This document shows positions 25,245-34,422 of a stretch of 64,000 bases of DNA, in pieces; within the stretch, counting starts at the first letter, position 1; every line of letters begins with the position of its first letter. This DNA is from CAWBXL01 sp963837365 (lineage in GTDB: Bacteria; Acidobacteriota; Terriglobia; Terriglobales; Acidobacteriaceae): the NCBI GenBank assembly GCA_963837365.1, contig CAWIMW010000003.1:868001-932000 (forward strand). The letters run 5' to 3'. A model generated the notes under the pieces. That model was not told the DNA's origin, did not search any database, and saw nothing but the letters and a program-made list of their open reading frames with translations. A program made the translations under genes and the position numbers.

Positions 25245-27340
25245 CGGTGCTTGATTTAGACAGGGAAACCCCTGTCCATATACAGGTCGGCGGCCACGAG
25301 CTCAAGCTGCTGGTGGAGTGGTCTTCGCCGTGGGAGGAATTCCGCACGGCCATTGGGCCTGCGTTCTCGCGCTCGCAGCGCAAACTTGCGGGAGAGGCTC
25401 GTACTGGCATATTCCCCTACCGCGGAATGATGTTGGGTTGGGTGCTGGAAGTATTGGTATTGGCTGCGCTAATCATTATTCCAGCCAAGCTTGCTTCCAT
25501 GCGGCCCTATCAACCTCCACCTCATCCGAAGTATGAAGTCATCTATTACTCGGGCGATGAATTGCCCCGCACCGAAGACGCCGGCGGGGCGCAAACCGGG
25601 CGTTCCGGGAAAGCCGGTGGGCGCGAAGCTTTTCACCGCACCCAAACCATCCGTGTGGCGCGCGGTGGTTCCCTGCGGGAAAAGATTGTTGATGCCCCCA
25701 ACTTGAAGCTGCCGGTTTCGAATACGGCAGTAGCCAATCTACTTGCCTATAAGCCAATCCCTGGGCCGCCTCCAGCGGAGGGATTGAAGTCCTCGTTGCG
25801 TGCTTTTGGCGCGCCTGAAACGCAGGTAGTGGCTCCAGCGCCGTCGGTTGAGCGGCAAGGCATGCAATATGCGCCCAACTTAAACACGACTGTAGTCGCA
25901 CCCAGCCCGTCGGCCCCCAAACGTGACCTCGCAGCCCTGCAAGTGCCGGGGTCGCGCGTGGTGCCGGTGGTGCCTCCGCCGGTTTCAGCTCCGGAGCGGG
26001 CTTCAATCAATCTGACTCCCAAGTTGACGCTGCCTTCGCAAACCGTGGTCGCGCCAGCCCCTACGCCGCAGCTTACCCGTGAACTCTCGGCACGCGGGCC
26101 AGGTCTTGGATCGGGAGAGCTGCAAAAGCAAGTGGTTCCTCCGGCAGTGCAGTTGCCCAGCGGCACAGCCCGCCAGGGAACTGGAATCTTCACTGGAAAC
26201 TCAACTGCGGTTGTTCCGCCGCCGGTGCAGATGTCCAGTGGCACAGTGGAGGGACGGCGAGGCCCGCAAGAACTTAACGGCAGCGTAGGCGTAGTGGCTC
26301 CGCCCGTGCGGATTGCGAGCGGTGCGCTGCCACGACCCGGGGGAAACGGACTCGGGGGAAACGTCGCCGTGGCCGCACCTACACCTTCGCTTTCAGGGGT
26401 TGGTTCCCTGACTGGCCGAGGTCAAGGCGGCCGGGGAGGTGGGCTGGGCGGCGCATTTGACACCGGGGATGTAGCGGCTCCGCCAAAAGGCGGCGGGAGT
26501 GGGAACGGCACCGGAGTGGTGATTTCCAACAGCCCGGGCACGCAGAAAGGGATTCCCAGCGGCGGTGGCGCAGGGGCTTTGGCGATGTCTCCAAAAGGCG
26601 GGGCCCAGCCTGGACTCGGAGGATCGGGGGGAGGCACAAGTATTGGACATGGGAATGGCCCCGGCAGCGGCTTCTCCGGTGAAGGGAGTGGTGCAGGCAA
26701 AGAAGGCACGGGTCGTGGATCGGACCCCAACGCGCGGGCAGGAATTTCTCCCTACCCTGGCCCAGGTGGCGCAGGCACTGGCACTAACGGCCCTCCAGCG
26801 ATGGCCGGGGTTTCGGTGAAAGGTGGCAGCAACAACGTTGTGACTCTGCCCAGCTTCGGGAGCAATGGCGATCAGCCCACCGACTTGAGCCGCTCGTCAG
26901 CAGGCAAAGACCGGCATGGGTCGGGAATCACGGTTGTCGCCACCTCGCGCTCGGGCGGGGCGTTTAATTTTTATGGGTATCTGAAGGGCGATAAGGTTTA
27001 CACCATCTATCTCGATACCATGGTTGGCCCGGCGGTCATGCAGTTAGCTGATCCGTTGTCGGCGGCGCATCCATCGCTGGTAGACCTCAACGCGCCTGAG
27101 CCGATTCGGACCGATCTGCCGGCTGGAGTGTTGCATTCGCGTTTGGTCGTGGCTTGCGTTCTGGATACCTCGGGGCAGCTCAAGAACTTTCAGGTCCTGG
27201 AGCCTGGCGATGCCACCATGATGGCCAAAGTGATGGCCGCATTGCCGCATTGGAAGTTTCGGCCGGCGATGCGGGGAAATCAGACCGTGGAAGTTACGGC
27301 GATTCTAGGGTTCAATGTGGATACCAGCGATCGGTATTAA
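25241..27340 (+). CDS. Repeat-rich single-span protein with TonB-like C-terminal domain
   Basis: A 699-residue protein of unknown role. Residues 1-65 are cytoplasmic, a membrane helix at about 67-87 (LGWVLEVLVLAALIIIPAKL) follows, and about 480 residues of Pro/Gly/Ser-rich periplasmic linker come next. Residues about 185-410 hold seven or eight degenerate units of about 28 residues centred on VVAPxPxx (TQVVAPAPS, TTVVAPSPS, QTVVAPAPT, KQVVPPAVQ, AVVPPPVQ, VVAPPVR, VAAPTPS). A Gly-rich stretch follows. The C-terminus (about 615-695) has LHSRLVVACVLDTSGQLKNF and ALPHWKFRPAMRGNQTVEV, a TonB-type fold. It is the last gene of the Tad transcript. It could span the periplasm to energise or contact the secretin; no ExbB/ExbD is near. 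Confidence 0.8.
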   Translation: MTVLDLDRETPVHIQVGGHELKLLVEWSSPWEEFRTAIGPAFSRSQRKLAGEARTGIFPYRGMMLGWVLEVLVLAALIIIPAKLASMRPYQPPPHPKYEVIYYSGDELPRTEDAGGAQTGRSGKAGGREAFHRTQTIRVARGGSLREKIVDAPNLKLPVSNTAVANLLAYKPIPGPPPAEGLKSSLRAFGAPETQVVAPAPSVERQGMQYAPNLNTTVVAPSPSAPKRDLAALQVPGSRVVPVVPPPVSAPERASINLTPKLTLPSQTVVAPAPTPQLTRELSARGPGLGSGELQKQVVPPAVQLPSGTARQGTGIFTGNSTAVVPPPVQMSSGTVEGRRGPQELNGSVGVVAPPVRIASGALPRPGGNGLGGNVAVAAPTPSLSGVGSLTGRGQGGRGGGLGGAFDTGDVAAPPKGGGSGNGTGVVISNSPGTQKGIPSGGGAGALAMSPKGGAQPGLGGSGGGTSIGHGNGPGSGFSGEGSGAGKEGTGRGSDPNARAGISPYPGPGGAGTGTNGPPAMAGVSVKGGSNNVVTLPSFGSNGDQPTDLSRSSAGKDRHGSGITVVATSRSGGAFNFYGYLKGDKVYTIYLDTMVGPAVMQLADPLSAAHPSLVDLNAPEPIRTDLPAGVLHSRLVVACVLDTSGQLKNFQVLEPGDATMMAKVMAALPHWKFRPAMRGNQTVEVTAILGFNVDTSDRY

Positions 27341-27352
27341 CAATCTGCTCTG

Positions 27353-28933
27353 TTATTTCTTCCGAAATAGTGCGCCTGTATTGTCCCGGTATTCACAATT
27401 CCAGTCGGGCTCTTGTTCAAGGGCCGCTGCCAATGGAGATTCTGCCGGAACCAAAACCCAAGCAATGTTGTTCTTTGCAATAACTGCTTCCCATCCCGCG
27501 CGAACACGCACCAACTTCAAGTAATCCTTAAAGAATTGTTCTCCGTACAAATCGTGGCGGTCGTCGGTCACAACTCTGGCAACAGGGTATAGCCGGTAGA
27601 TCAAATATCCACCCCAATCGTCCGGAGCAAAAATGGGGCCTGCAATGTGGTTGCTCTGGAGGAAATCGACAGCTTGCACCGGAAACTTTTTCTCGCTGAA
27701 GTTGGCTGCCATAAGCCGGGTTGTGCCGAATCGTCCTCCATAAGAACAAATCCATATGCCGACTAGAACCGCAAGGACTGGCACGACGTGCCCACGCATA
27801 CGGTTTTCCAGCGCTTCCATACGAAGCAACCGCGAGTGGAGATACGAAATCAATTTGCGCGTTTTGGGTACACCCTCTGTTTCCCCAACCTTGTTCTCTG
27901 CCCGGTTCGCCAACAAAGGCGCAAGCACCAGCGTAAGCAAGATTGCCGAGGTTGGTAAATTTCTGCTGGCATAGAGGCCGCTGGCTATGGCAAGCAACAC
28001 CACCAGCAACTCAGCCAGAGTCACTCTGATGCGCCATGCCGCCATGGCTGCAACCGCGATCAGGCACAACAGCAAAAAGCACTGTTGGGCCACGCCATGA
28101 AAATTGGGAGACTGAAATTCATTGATATGGTCCATCAGAAAGCGATTCGATAAATACTGATAGATATGAGTATGCAGCTTATATCCGTAGGGATTCACTA
28201 GAGTTGCCAGACCGGAAAGCAATGTGACCACGGCCAGGTGCTTACAGCGCGTCTTGGTCAGGTCTCGTTCTGGGGAATTACGCGCCCGAATAAGAACTAA
28301 CAGGTTTGGCAGAGCATAGATTCCCAGTAGCAGGAACCCCAGCAGAAAGCCGCCATGCACATTCACCCACAGCAGCATGATTACCGGCAGCCAAAACAGC
28401 TTGCGGCTTTTGGCCGGGTTGGTTTCCGAGGAATCCAGTAGATGGAACCAGACCACGGTGAGCAACCAACTCAGCAAGTGCGGACGCGCAAGGAAATGGA
28501 TGGTCGCTGCGCCTATGGCGAGCAGGGACAACAGCAATGTCCCCGCAAGGGTTCCCCCTCGCGCCAGGGCGAACCGGAACATCAGTGCGAAGGTCAAGGC
28601 AAGGATGAAGGCGCTTACGAACACAACCCCGTTCAGGCCGCCCCAGCGATGAACCACGCCGATGCCAACGTCGTAAAGCCACTCCCACGCGTACCAAGGT
28701 TTTCCCTGCATCGTGGATGAGAAGGGATCTACACGCGTGATGGAATGCGTGGCGAGAATCAATTCCCCGTTGCGGATGTGCCAGCCGGTGTCGGCATCAC
28801 CGAGCAGGCGCGGCGCCAGCGTGCCCATGCTCAGGGAGAGAAGAACAAGAAAAATCAGATCGGAAACCGAAGGTAGGACGTAGTGCGCCCACTGCCGTTG
28901 ATGCCGATCCGATGTAGGCGCAGGTGCTGGCAA
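27353..28933 (-). CDS. Polytopic membrane protein, GT-C glycosyltransferase-like
   Basis: A 526-residue inner-membrane protein with about ten to eleven helices and a soluble C-terminal domain of about 110 residues. The first loop reads LLGDADTGWHIRNGELIL and DPFSSTMQGKPWYAWEWLYD. A conserved acidic loop after helix 1 and a C-terminal soluble domain are hallmarks of GT-C fold enzymes, but I cannot name the family. The C-terminal part contains APDDWGGYLIYRLYP and VVTDDRHDLYGEQFFKDYL. It converges with the TonB-like gene with a 12-base gap. Confidence 0.75.
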   Translation of the reverse strand: MPAPAPTSDRHQRQWAHYVLPSVSDLIFLVLLSLSMGTLAPRLLGDADTGWHIRNGELILATHSITRVDPFSSTMQGKPWYAWEWLYDVGIGVVHRWGGLNGVVFVSAFILALTFALMFRFALARGGTLAGTLLLSLLAIGAATIHFLARPHLLSWLLTVVWFHLLDSSETNPAKSRKLFWLPVIMLLWVNVHGGFLLGFLLLGIYALPNLLVLIRARNSPERDLTKTRCKHLAVVTLLSGLATLVNPYGYKLHTHIYQYLSNRFLMDHINEFQSPNFHGVAQQCFLLLCLIAVAAMAAWRIRVTLAELLVVLLAIASGLYASRNLPTSAILLTLVLAPLLANRAENKVGETEGVPKTRKLISYLHSRLLRMEALENRMRGHVVPVLAVLVGIWICSYGGRFGTTRLMAANFSEKKFPVQAVDFLQSNHIAGPIFAPDDWGGYLIYRLYPVARVVTDDRHDLYGEQFFKDYLKLVRVRAGWEAVIAKNNIAWVLVPAESPLAAALEQEPDWNCEYRDNTGALFRKK

Positions 28934-28982
28934 GCTGTTTCCTTGAACGGGTCATATTACCTGATCAACCCGCCAGAAGCAG

Positions 28983-31900
28983 TTACTTGGAGGACCTCCC
29001 TACCAGGACTGGCTCCTCTTCGAAGTCAGGTTCGGAGGTAGGCTGGCGCCGCTTGAACGACTTCAACCAATTCTGGAAGTTTCCCATATAGATGTAATAA
29101 ACCGGAGTGATATACAGAGTCAGCAACTGGGAGAATATCAGGCCGCCTACCACCGCCAGACCGAGGGGCCGCCTGGATTCCGCACCCGCTCCAAATCCCA
29201 ATGCGATGGGCAGAGTTCCCATCAGGGCCGCCATAGTCGTCATCATGATGGGACGAAAGCGCAGCAGGGCGCCCTGGTAGATGGCCTCATACCCTGGCTC
29301 GTGGCTCTCTCGTTCGCGCTCTAGCGCTACGTCGATCATCATGATGGCGTTTTTCTTCACAATTCCGACCAGCATGATCACACCCACGAACGCATACAGA
29401 TTGAGCTCGTAATGGAAGATCATCAGCGTAAGTAACGCCCCAAAGCCGGCAGATGGGAGTCCCGAAAGAATGGTCAACGGGTGGATGAAGCTTTCATACA
29501 GAATGCCCAGCACCAGATAGATCACCAAGATCGCCGCCAACAGAAGCAGCCCTAGACCGCTGATCGAAGACTCAAATGCCTGGGCAGCACCCTGGAAGCT
29601 GGTGCTGATGGTGGCAGGCAACATCTCCTTGGAAACGCGGTTGACTGCGTCCACGGCCTGGCTCAAGGAAACTCCCGGCTGCAAGTTAAAAGAAACGGTG
29701 ACCGAAGGCAGTTGTCCCAGGTGATTAATGGTGAGCGGGCCTACGGTGCGCGTCAGCTTGGCAACCGTATTCAGGGGGACCAACTGCCCGCTGCTGGAGC
29801 GGACATAAAGCAAGGACAGAGCCGTGGGGTCAAGCTGATATTGATTTTCGAGTTCGGTAATTACCCGGTAAGCGTTGTTGGGTGCGTAGATCGTCGAAAT
29901 CTGGCGCTGGCCGTAGGCGGTATAGAGCGCATTTTCCACCTGCTGCGCAGTGATGCCCAGCGCTGAAGCCTTATCGCGGTCAATATCTACGTTGACCTGT
30001 GGGTTGGTGATGTAGAGATCGCTGGTTACGTCCTGAATCAGCTTCGAAATCTCAGGATCGGAATTGAGGCGGGCTTCCAGCTTGGGCTCGAGTTGATAGA
30101 GCTGGGCCGTATCCGGCGCCTGCAAGGTGAATTGATATTGACTCTTGGTGAGTTGTCCGCCGATGCGGATGGGCGGCAGCAACTGAGGAAAGGCGCGGAT
30201 GCCGGGGACGGTGGCCAGTTTGGCGCGTAACTCCTGGACCAACTCCTGAGCGGAAGGACGCTGGTCACGCGGCTTCAGGCGGATGAACATGCGGCCCTGA
30301 TTCCCGTTGGCGGCGGTAGACATGAACTGGTCTACCCAAGGCTGTTGAGCCACCACTTCGCTCACAGCGAGTTGGTGCCTGACCATACTGTCGTAGGAGA
30401 TTCCCTGCGGACCTTCGGTAAAGGCAAAGATTTGACCCTGGTCTTCATCGGGCAAGAAACCTTTGGGAATTACGAGAAACAGGTATCCGGTTCCCACCAG
30501 CACGATCATGGAAACAGCGAACGTGGCAAAGCGGTTGCGCAGCGTGATCTTCAAAGTGCGTTCGTAGGCGTGCAAAACTCCATCGAAGGAACGCTCAAAG
30601 AAAGACCACAGCGCACCGTGGTGCGCCTCTTTTGAGGAATGCAGAAACCGGCTGCACAACATGGGCGTAAGGCTGAGCGATACGAAGCCGGAAACCAGAA
30701 TGGCCACGCCGATGGTGACCGCGAACTCGTGCAGCAAGCGGCCAAGAATCCCGCTCATGAAAAGCACAGGGATAAAGACCGCCGCCAGCGACAACGTCAT
30801 GGAAACGATGGTGAAACCGATTTCCCGCGCGCCGTTGAAGGCCGCCCGCATGGGCGGCTCGCCCATTTCCATGTGGCGCACGATGTTTTCCAGCATGACG
30901 ATGGCATCGTCCACCACGAATCCGACAGACAGGGTGAGCGCCATCAGGGACAGATTGTCTATGGAATAGTCCAGTAAATACATGACCGCGAACGTGCCCA
31001 CAATGGACATAGGCAACGCCAGGCTGGGAATGGCCGTCGCCGACAGGTTACGCAGGAAAAGGAAGATCACCAGAATAACCAGGACCAGCGCAAGAAAGAG
31101 CGTAGATTTCACATCGTTTACAGAATCGCGAATGGACGCTGAGCGGTCATAGAGAATATTCACGTCCACCGATGGCGGCATCACTTCCCGAAAGCTGGGG
31201 AGAAGCTGCTTGATCGCATCCACAATTTCCACTGTGTTGGTGCCGGGCTGGCGCTGAATCGCAAGAATGATGCTGCGGCGCAGGCCTTTGGAGTCATAAA
31301 ACCAGCTCGCGGTCTTGTCGTTTTCGACTCCATCCACGACCTCACCCAAATCCTTCAGGCGGATGGGCGCGCCATTGCGGTAGGCCACGATGAGCGGCCC
31401 ATAATCGGAGGCCTTAGTCAGCTGCCCGTTTGCCTGGACCACAAACGCTTCATGCCTGCCGTACAAGGTCCCGGTTGGCAGATTTACGTTGCCGCTCTGG
31501 ATAGCTTGCGACACCTCATCAATTCCAATTTGGCGGCTGGCCAGCGCTTTCGGATCGAGCTTTACATGGACGGCATACTTCTGCGCTCCATATACCTGCA
31601 CCTGGGCCACGCCGCTCACCATGGATATGCGCTGCGCCATCAGAGTTTCGGCGTATTCGTCCACATCCGACAGGCGGAGTGTAGGAGAACTCAACGATAG
31701 GTACAGGATCGGCGAGTCGGCGGGATTCACCTTCTGGTACGAAGGTGGGGCGGGCATATTCTGCGGCAGGTCGCGAGCGGCCTTGGCAATCATCGCCTGC
31801 ACGTCCTGCGCAGCCGCATCCAGATTGCGGCTCAGGTTGAACTGCAAAGTGATCTGGGTGACACCTTGCGAACTGGAAGAGTTCATCGAATCCAGGCCGG

Positions 31901-32123
31901 CAATGGTGGAAAACTGCTTCTCCAGGGTTGTGGCGACAGCCGATGCCATGGTCTCCGGAGTAGCTCCGGGAAGACTTCCGGTCACCAGGATCGTGGGAAA
32001 ATCCACATTGGGAAGATCGCTGACCGGAAGCAGCCTATAGCCGATGATGCCGAACAGCAGAATTCCCAGCATCACCAATGTCGTGGCAACTGGCCTGCGG
32101 ATAAAAAGTTCGGCTACGCCCAT
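28983..32123 (-). CDS. RND efflux permease, MdtB/MdtC-like
   Basis: Proton-driven tripartite efflux pump permease of 1046 residues. The N-terminus MGVAELFIRRPVATTLVMLG and the porter domain with NVDFPTILVTGSLPGATPET match the HAE1/MdtBC group. The proton-relay aspartate pair is in LSVGFVVDDAIVMLENIVRH (TM4). The second half repeats the 12-helix topology, with LTILSGLPSAGFGALLTLMI and FRPIMMTTMAALMGTLPIAL near the end. Only one permease gene is present, so it is probably a homotrimer. The adaptor is four bases upstream; no TolC-like channel is in the window. Confidence 0.95.
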   Translation of the reverse strand: MGVAELFIRRPVATTLVMLGILLFGIIGYRLLPVSDLPNVDFPTILVTGSLPGATPETMASAVATTLEKQFSTIAGLDSMNSSSSQGVTQITLQFNLSRNLDAAAQDVQAMIAKAARDLPQNMPAPPSYQKVNPADSPILYLSLSSPTLRLSDVDEYAETLMAQRISMVSGVAQVQVYGAQKYAVHVKLDPKALASRQIGIDEVSQAIQSGNVNLPTGTLYGRHEAFVVQANGQLTKASDYGPLIVAYRNGAPIRLKDLGEVVDGVENDKTASWFYDSKGLRRSIILAIQRQPGTNTVEIVDAIKQLLPSFREVMPPSVDVNILYDRSASIRDSVNDVKSTLFLALVLVILVIFLFLRNLSATAIPSLALPMSIVGTFAVMYLLDYSIDNLSLMALTLSVGFVVDDAIVMLENIVRHMEMGEPPMRAAFNGAREIGFTIVSMTLSLAAVFIPVLFMSGILGRLLHEFAVTIGVAILVSGFVSLSLTPMLCSRFLHSSKEAHHGALWSFFERSFDGVLHAYERTLKITLRNRFATFAVSMIVLVGTGYLFLVIPKGFLPDEDQGQIFAFTEGPQGISYDSMVRHQLAVSEVVAQQPWVDQFMSTAANGNQGRMFIRLKPRDQRPSAQELVQELRAKLATVPGIRAFPQLLPPIRIGGQLTKSQYQFTLQAPDTAQLYQLEPKLEARLNSDPEISKLIQDVTSDLYITNPQVNVDIDRDKASALGITAQQVENALYTAYGQRQISTIYAPNNAYRVITELENQYQLDPTALSLLYVRSSSGQLVPLNTVAKLTRTVGPLTINHLGQLPSVTVSFNLQPGVSLSQAVDAVNRVSKEMLPATISTSFQGAAQAFESSISGLGLLLLAAILVIYLVLGILYESFIHPLTILSGLPSAGFGALLTLMIFHYELNLYAFVGVIMLVGIVKKNAIMMIDVALERERESHEPGYEAIYQGALLRFRPIMMTTMAALMGTLPIALGFGAGAESRRPLGLAVVGGLIFSQLLTLYITPVYYIYMGNFQNWLKSFKRRQPTSEPDFEEEPVLVGRSSK

Positions 32124-32126
32124 AAG

Positions 32127-33275
32127 TTATTCGCCTTTAGCGGAGGAATTGTTGGTGGGCATACCACTGGTCTTGAGTGCCACCTTGCCGCCGGGTATTA
32201 CGCGCAACTGGCCGTCGGTTACTACCTGCTCGCCGGGTTGGAGTCCTTTGCTGATAATGGCCAGACCATCGGTGTGGCGGTCCACCACTACCTCCCGTTT
32301 TTCCGCGGTCAAGTCAGCTTTGACCACGAAGACATATTGTCCATCCTGACCATTCTGTAAGGCCTGCGCTGGCACTACGATCGCATTGTGCTGATCCGCC
32401 AGGCTGAGCGCGACATCCACGAACTGCCCCGGCCATAACCGGTGATCGCGGTTCAGGAATTCGCCTTTGAGTTTGATGGTGCCGGTGGCGGGATCGACGG
32501 TGTTGTCGATGAAACTCAATTTGCCGGTTACAGGGGCGCGATCATCGTTGGGGATGGTCGCGCGGACCAGCAATGCCGTGCCCGCCGCATATCTTTTGAT
32601 TTGCGCCAGCGACTGCTCGGGGACGGTAAAGGTCACGTAGATGGGCTCGATCTGGTTGATGCTTACCAGGAACGGCGTGTCATTGGCTTTAATCATGTTG
32701 CCCTGGTGGATCATCAGGGTCCCGGTACGGCCATTGATGGGTGAATAAATCGAGCAGTAGGCCAACTGCACCCGCGCATTTTCCACCGCTGCCTGATCGG
32801 CGGCAACCGCGGCTTCCAGTGCCTGAGCGTTGGTCTCGATCTGATCGGTTTCTTCCCTGGAGACGACCCCGGTGTGAAATAGCGAGGCGTAGCGCCGGGC
32901 TTGAGCGCGAGCGTTCTCGGCCTGGGCCTTGTCGCGCGCTAAATTGGCCTGCGCCTGAGTGAGGGTGGCTTCGAACGGCCGCTTGTCCAAGGTGAATAGA
33001 AGCTGCCCCTTCGTGACCTCCTGCCCTTCCTTGAAATGCACTGCGGTCAATTCACCCGTGACTTGTGTTTTCACCGATACATTGGAGTAGGCCTCCACGG
33101 AACCGATGGCGCGAACCTGGAGTGGGACATCCTTTTGTTCCACCGCTACCGCAACCACTGGGGGCGGAGATACTGCGGGCGGAGCGGCATTACTGCTGGA
33201 GCAGGAGCTAAACATCAAGCTGCCTAGCACAGCCAAGCCCAACCCCGCGGTGAGTTTAGTCCTTGCGGCGCGCAT
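32127..33275 (-). CDS. RND efflux periplasmic adaptor lipoprotein (MdtA-like)
   Basis: Membrane fusion protein linking the RND permease to an outer-membrane channel. About 382 residues from the ATG at 33275. That start gives a lipoprotein signal (MRAARTKLTAGLGLAVLGSL, then MFSSC lipobox), whereas the upstream ATG at 33311 would place extra residues before it and overlap the regulator further. The hairpin and lipoyl region includes VSVKTQVTGELTAVHFKEGQ and GQLLFTLDKRPFEATL, then a beta-barrel with IEPIYVTFTVPEQSLAQI. It overlaps the tetR stop by 20 bases, so the three genes form one operon. Confidence 0.93.
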   Translation of the reverse strand: MRAARTKLTAGLGLAVLGSLMFSSCSSSNAAPPAVSPPPVVAVAVEQKDVPLQVRAIGSVEAYSNVSVKTQVTGELTAVHFKEGQEVTKGQLLFTLDKRPFEATLTQAQANLARDKAQAENARAQARRYASLFHTGVVSREETDQIETNAQALEAAVAADQAAVENARVQLAYCSIYSPINGRTGTLMIHQGNMIKANDTPFLVSINQIEPIYVTFTVPEQSLAQIKRYAAGTALLVRATIPNDDRAPVTGKLSFIDNTVDPATGTIKLKGEFLNRDHRLWPGQFVDVALSLADQHNAIVVPAQALQNGQDGQYVFVVKADLTAEKREVVVDRHTDGLAIISKGLQPGEQVVTDGQLRVIPGGKVALKTSGMPTNNSSAKGE

Positions 33276-33957
33276 GTTCCTGCTTTCTGGAATGAGTGGA
33301 ATGATTTCCATTTTTTGAAATTACTATCGGCGATTTCGCGTCGCCCTTTACCATGCCCTGCAACCAGAGATCGGCAAAAGACTCGCTTACTTCTTTGACG
33401 GAATAATTCTGATATCGTTTGCCGCCGTACAGTTCCTGGATCCAGGAATGGTAGATCACCATCCCCAGAAAACCGCGCGCGGCCAACTGCGGGTTCACCC
33501 GGCGAAAGCGGCCTTCGGCAATGCGCTTACGGATGAAGGCAGCCAGAACTTCGAAACACTCGGCAACATAGTTGCGGAAGAAGCGATGGGACAGGCGATG
33601 GTTTTCCAGGGCGGTGTAAATCAGCAGGCGCGAAAGCGTTTCATCCTTGGCCCGCCGTTCCAGAATTTGCGCGGCAACCGCGGACAGTATTTTCCGGTCT
33701 TCGCCTCCCGACACCAGGGTTTTCCGCATGTGCTCGGTGCTTGCGGCGGCGATGATTTTGCGCTCAATGACCGCCCAGTAAAGTTCTTCCTTGCTGGAGA
33801 AGTGGCGGAACACCAGCGCCTCCGTCACTCCGGAGCGTTGGGCAATTTCACGCGTGGTGGTGCCCTGAAAACCCTGGCGCGCAAAAATCCCGGTGGCGAT
33901 ATCGAGAATCTGCTCGCGCCGGTCAGCCGAAGAAAAGCGGATGGGAACCGTGGCCAA
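33256..33957 (-). CDS. TetR/AcrR family regulator of the RND operon
   Basis: DNA-binding repressor of 233 residues. The HTH lies at about 25-58: IFARQGFQGTTTREIAQRSG and VTEALVFRHFSSKEELYWAV. The C-terminal ligand domain is helical. An in-frame TGA lies just upstream, so the start must be the TTG at 33957 or later; the palindromic operator begins four bases before it and there is no ribosome site, suggesting a very short or absent leader. As first gene of the pump operon with its own operator, it most likely represses itself and the pump. Confidence 0.92.
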   Translation of the reverse strand: MATVPIRFSSADRREQILDIATGIFARQGFQGTTTREIAQRSGVTEALVFRHFSSKEELYWAVIERKIIAAASTEHMRKTLVSGGEDRKILSAVAAQILERRAKDETLSRLLIYTALENHRLSHRFFRNYVAECFEVLAAFIRKRIAEGRFRRVNPQLAARGFLGMVIYHSWIQELYGGKRYQNYSVKEVSESFADLWLQGMVKGDAKSPIVISKNGNHSTHSRKQEHARRKD

Positions 33958-33960
33958 AGT

Positions 33961-33991
33961 AAGCGTTCACTAAGTAAGTGAACACTTACTT
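33961..33991. promoter_or_regulatory. Overlapping palindromes, TetR operator
   Basis: Two palindromes overlap directly upstream of the regulator. AAGTAAGTG (33972-33980) and CACTTACTT (33983-33991) form a perfect nine-base dyad around AA. The second dyad pairs AAGCGTTCACT (33961-33971) with AGTGAACACTT (33977-33987), one mismatch, five-base spacer. Such symmetric AGTGAAC/GTTCACT boxes are typical of TetR-family operators. The arrangement could hold two dimers. Confidence 0.82.
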
Positions 33992-34063
33992 TGTAGAACT
34001 TGGAGGGCCCCACTGTCAAGGTTGCAACAACCGGACGGCTACACAAAGACGAAGTACGAATGC

Positions 34064-34261
34064 CTAATGGGCTATGCCCTGGGAAGGGTCGCTCAGGGCG
34101 ATCAGTTTGCCGAGAGGATAGTCTTCCTGGGTAAATGGAGTAGCTGGGTCAGCACTGACGATGGTCACAACCTCGCCGCTGTAGACACCCTTCAGGACGA
34201 GGTTCTGCTCATCCACTGCGACCACCCGATACCGTTGTCCGAAGATCGCATGATCTGTCAT
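34064..34261 (-). CDS. Small hypothetical protein
   Basis: A 65-residue soluble protein with a regular beta-strand pattern (MTDHAIFGQRYRVVAVDEQN, LVLKGVYSGEVVTIVSAD, YPLGKLIALSDPSQG). The even spacing suggests a small beta-barrel. I do not recognise the family. It lies alone between the TetR operator and the next forward gene, and no clear ribosome site precedes the ATG. Coding is plausible from its composition but not proven. Confidence 0.5.
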   Translation of the reverse strand: MTDHAIFGQRYRVVAVDEQNLVLKGVYSGEVVTIVSADPATPFTQEDYPLGKLIALSDPSQGIAH

Positions 34262-34422
34262 GGTTTATATGATGCAGTTTTTCACAAACCGGATACATGG
34301 GATAGTCTCCAAAGGTACAGTATCCTCGGAGATCAACAATTTAGGAGTATAGATGTCAATTCTTCGTGAAATTTCGGTCTCGTTTTTGGAATGCGCGTAC
34401 AATCTTTCCCGGAAAGGGTGTT

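Noticed and set aside
25795..26480. Regular repeats considered as a CRISPR or VNTR
   Set aside because: The repeats are degenerate at the DNA level, in frame and within a coding sequence; there are no spacers or cas genes.
28983..33311. Multidrug pump considered as a metal (CzcA-type) RND system
   Set aside because: The permease has MdtB/C-like porter motifs and the TM4 aspartate pair, and the regulator is TetR type; no metal-specific sequence or czc genes accompany it.
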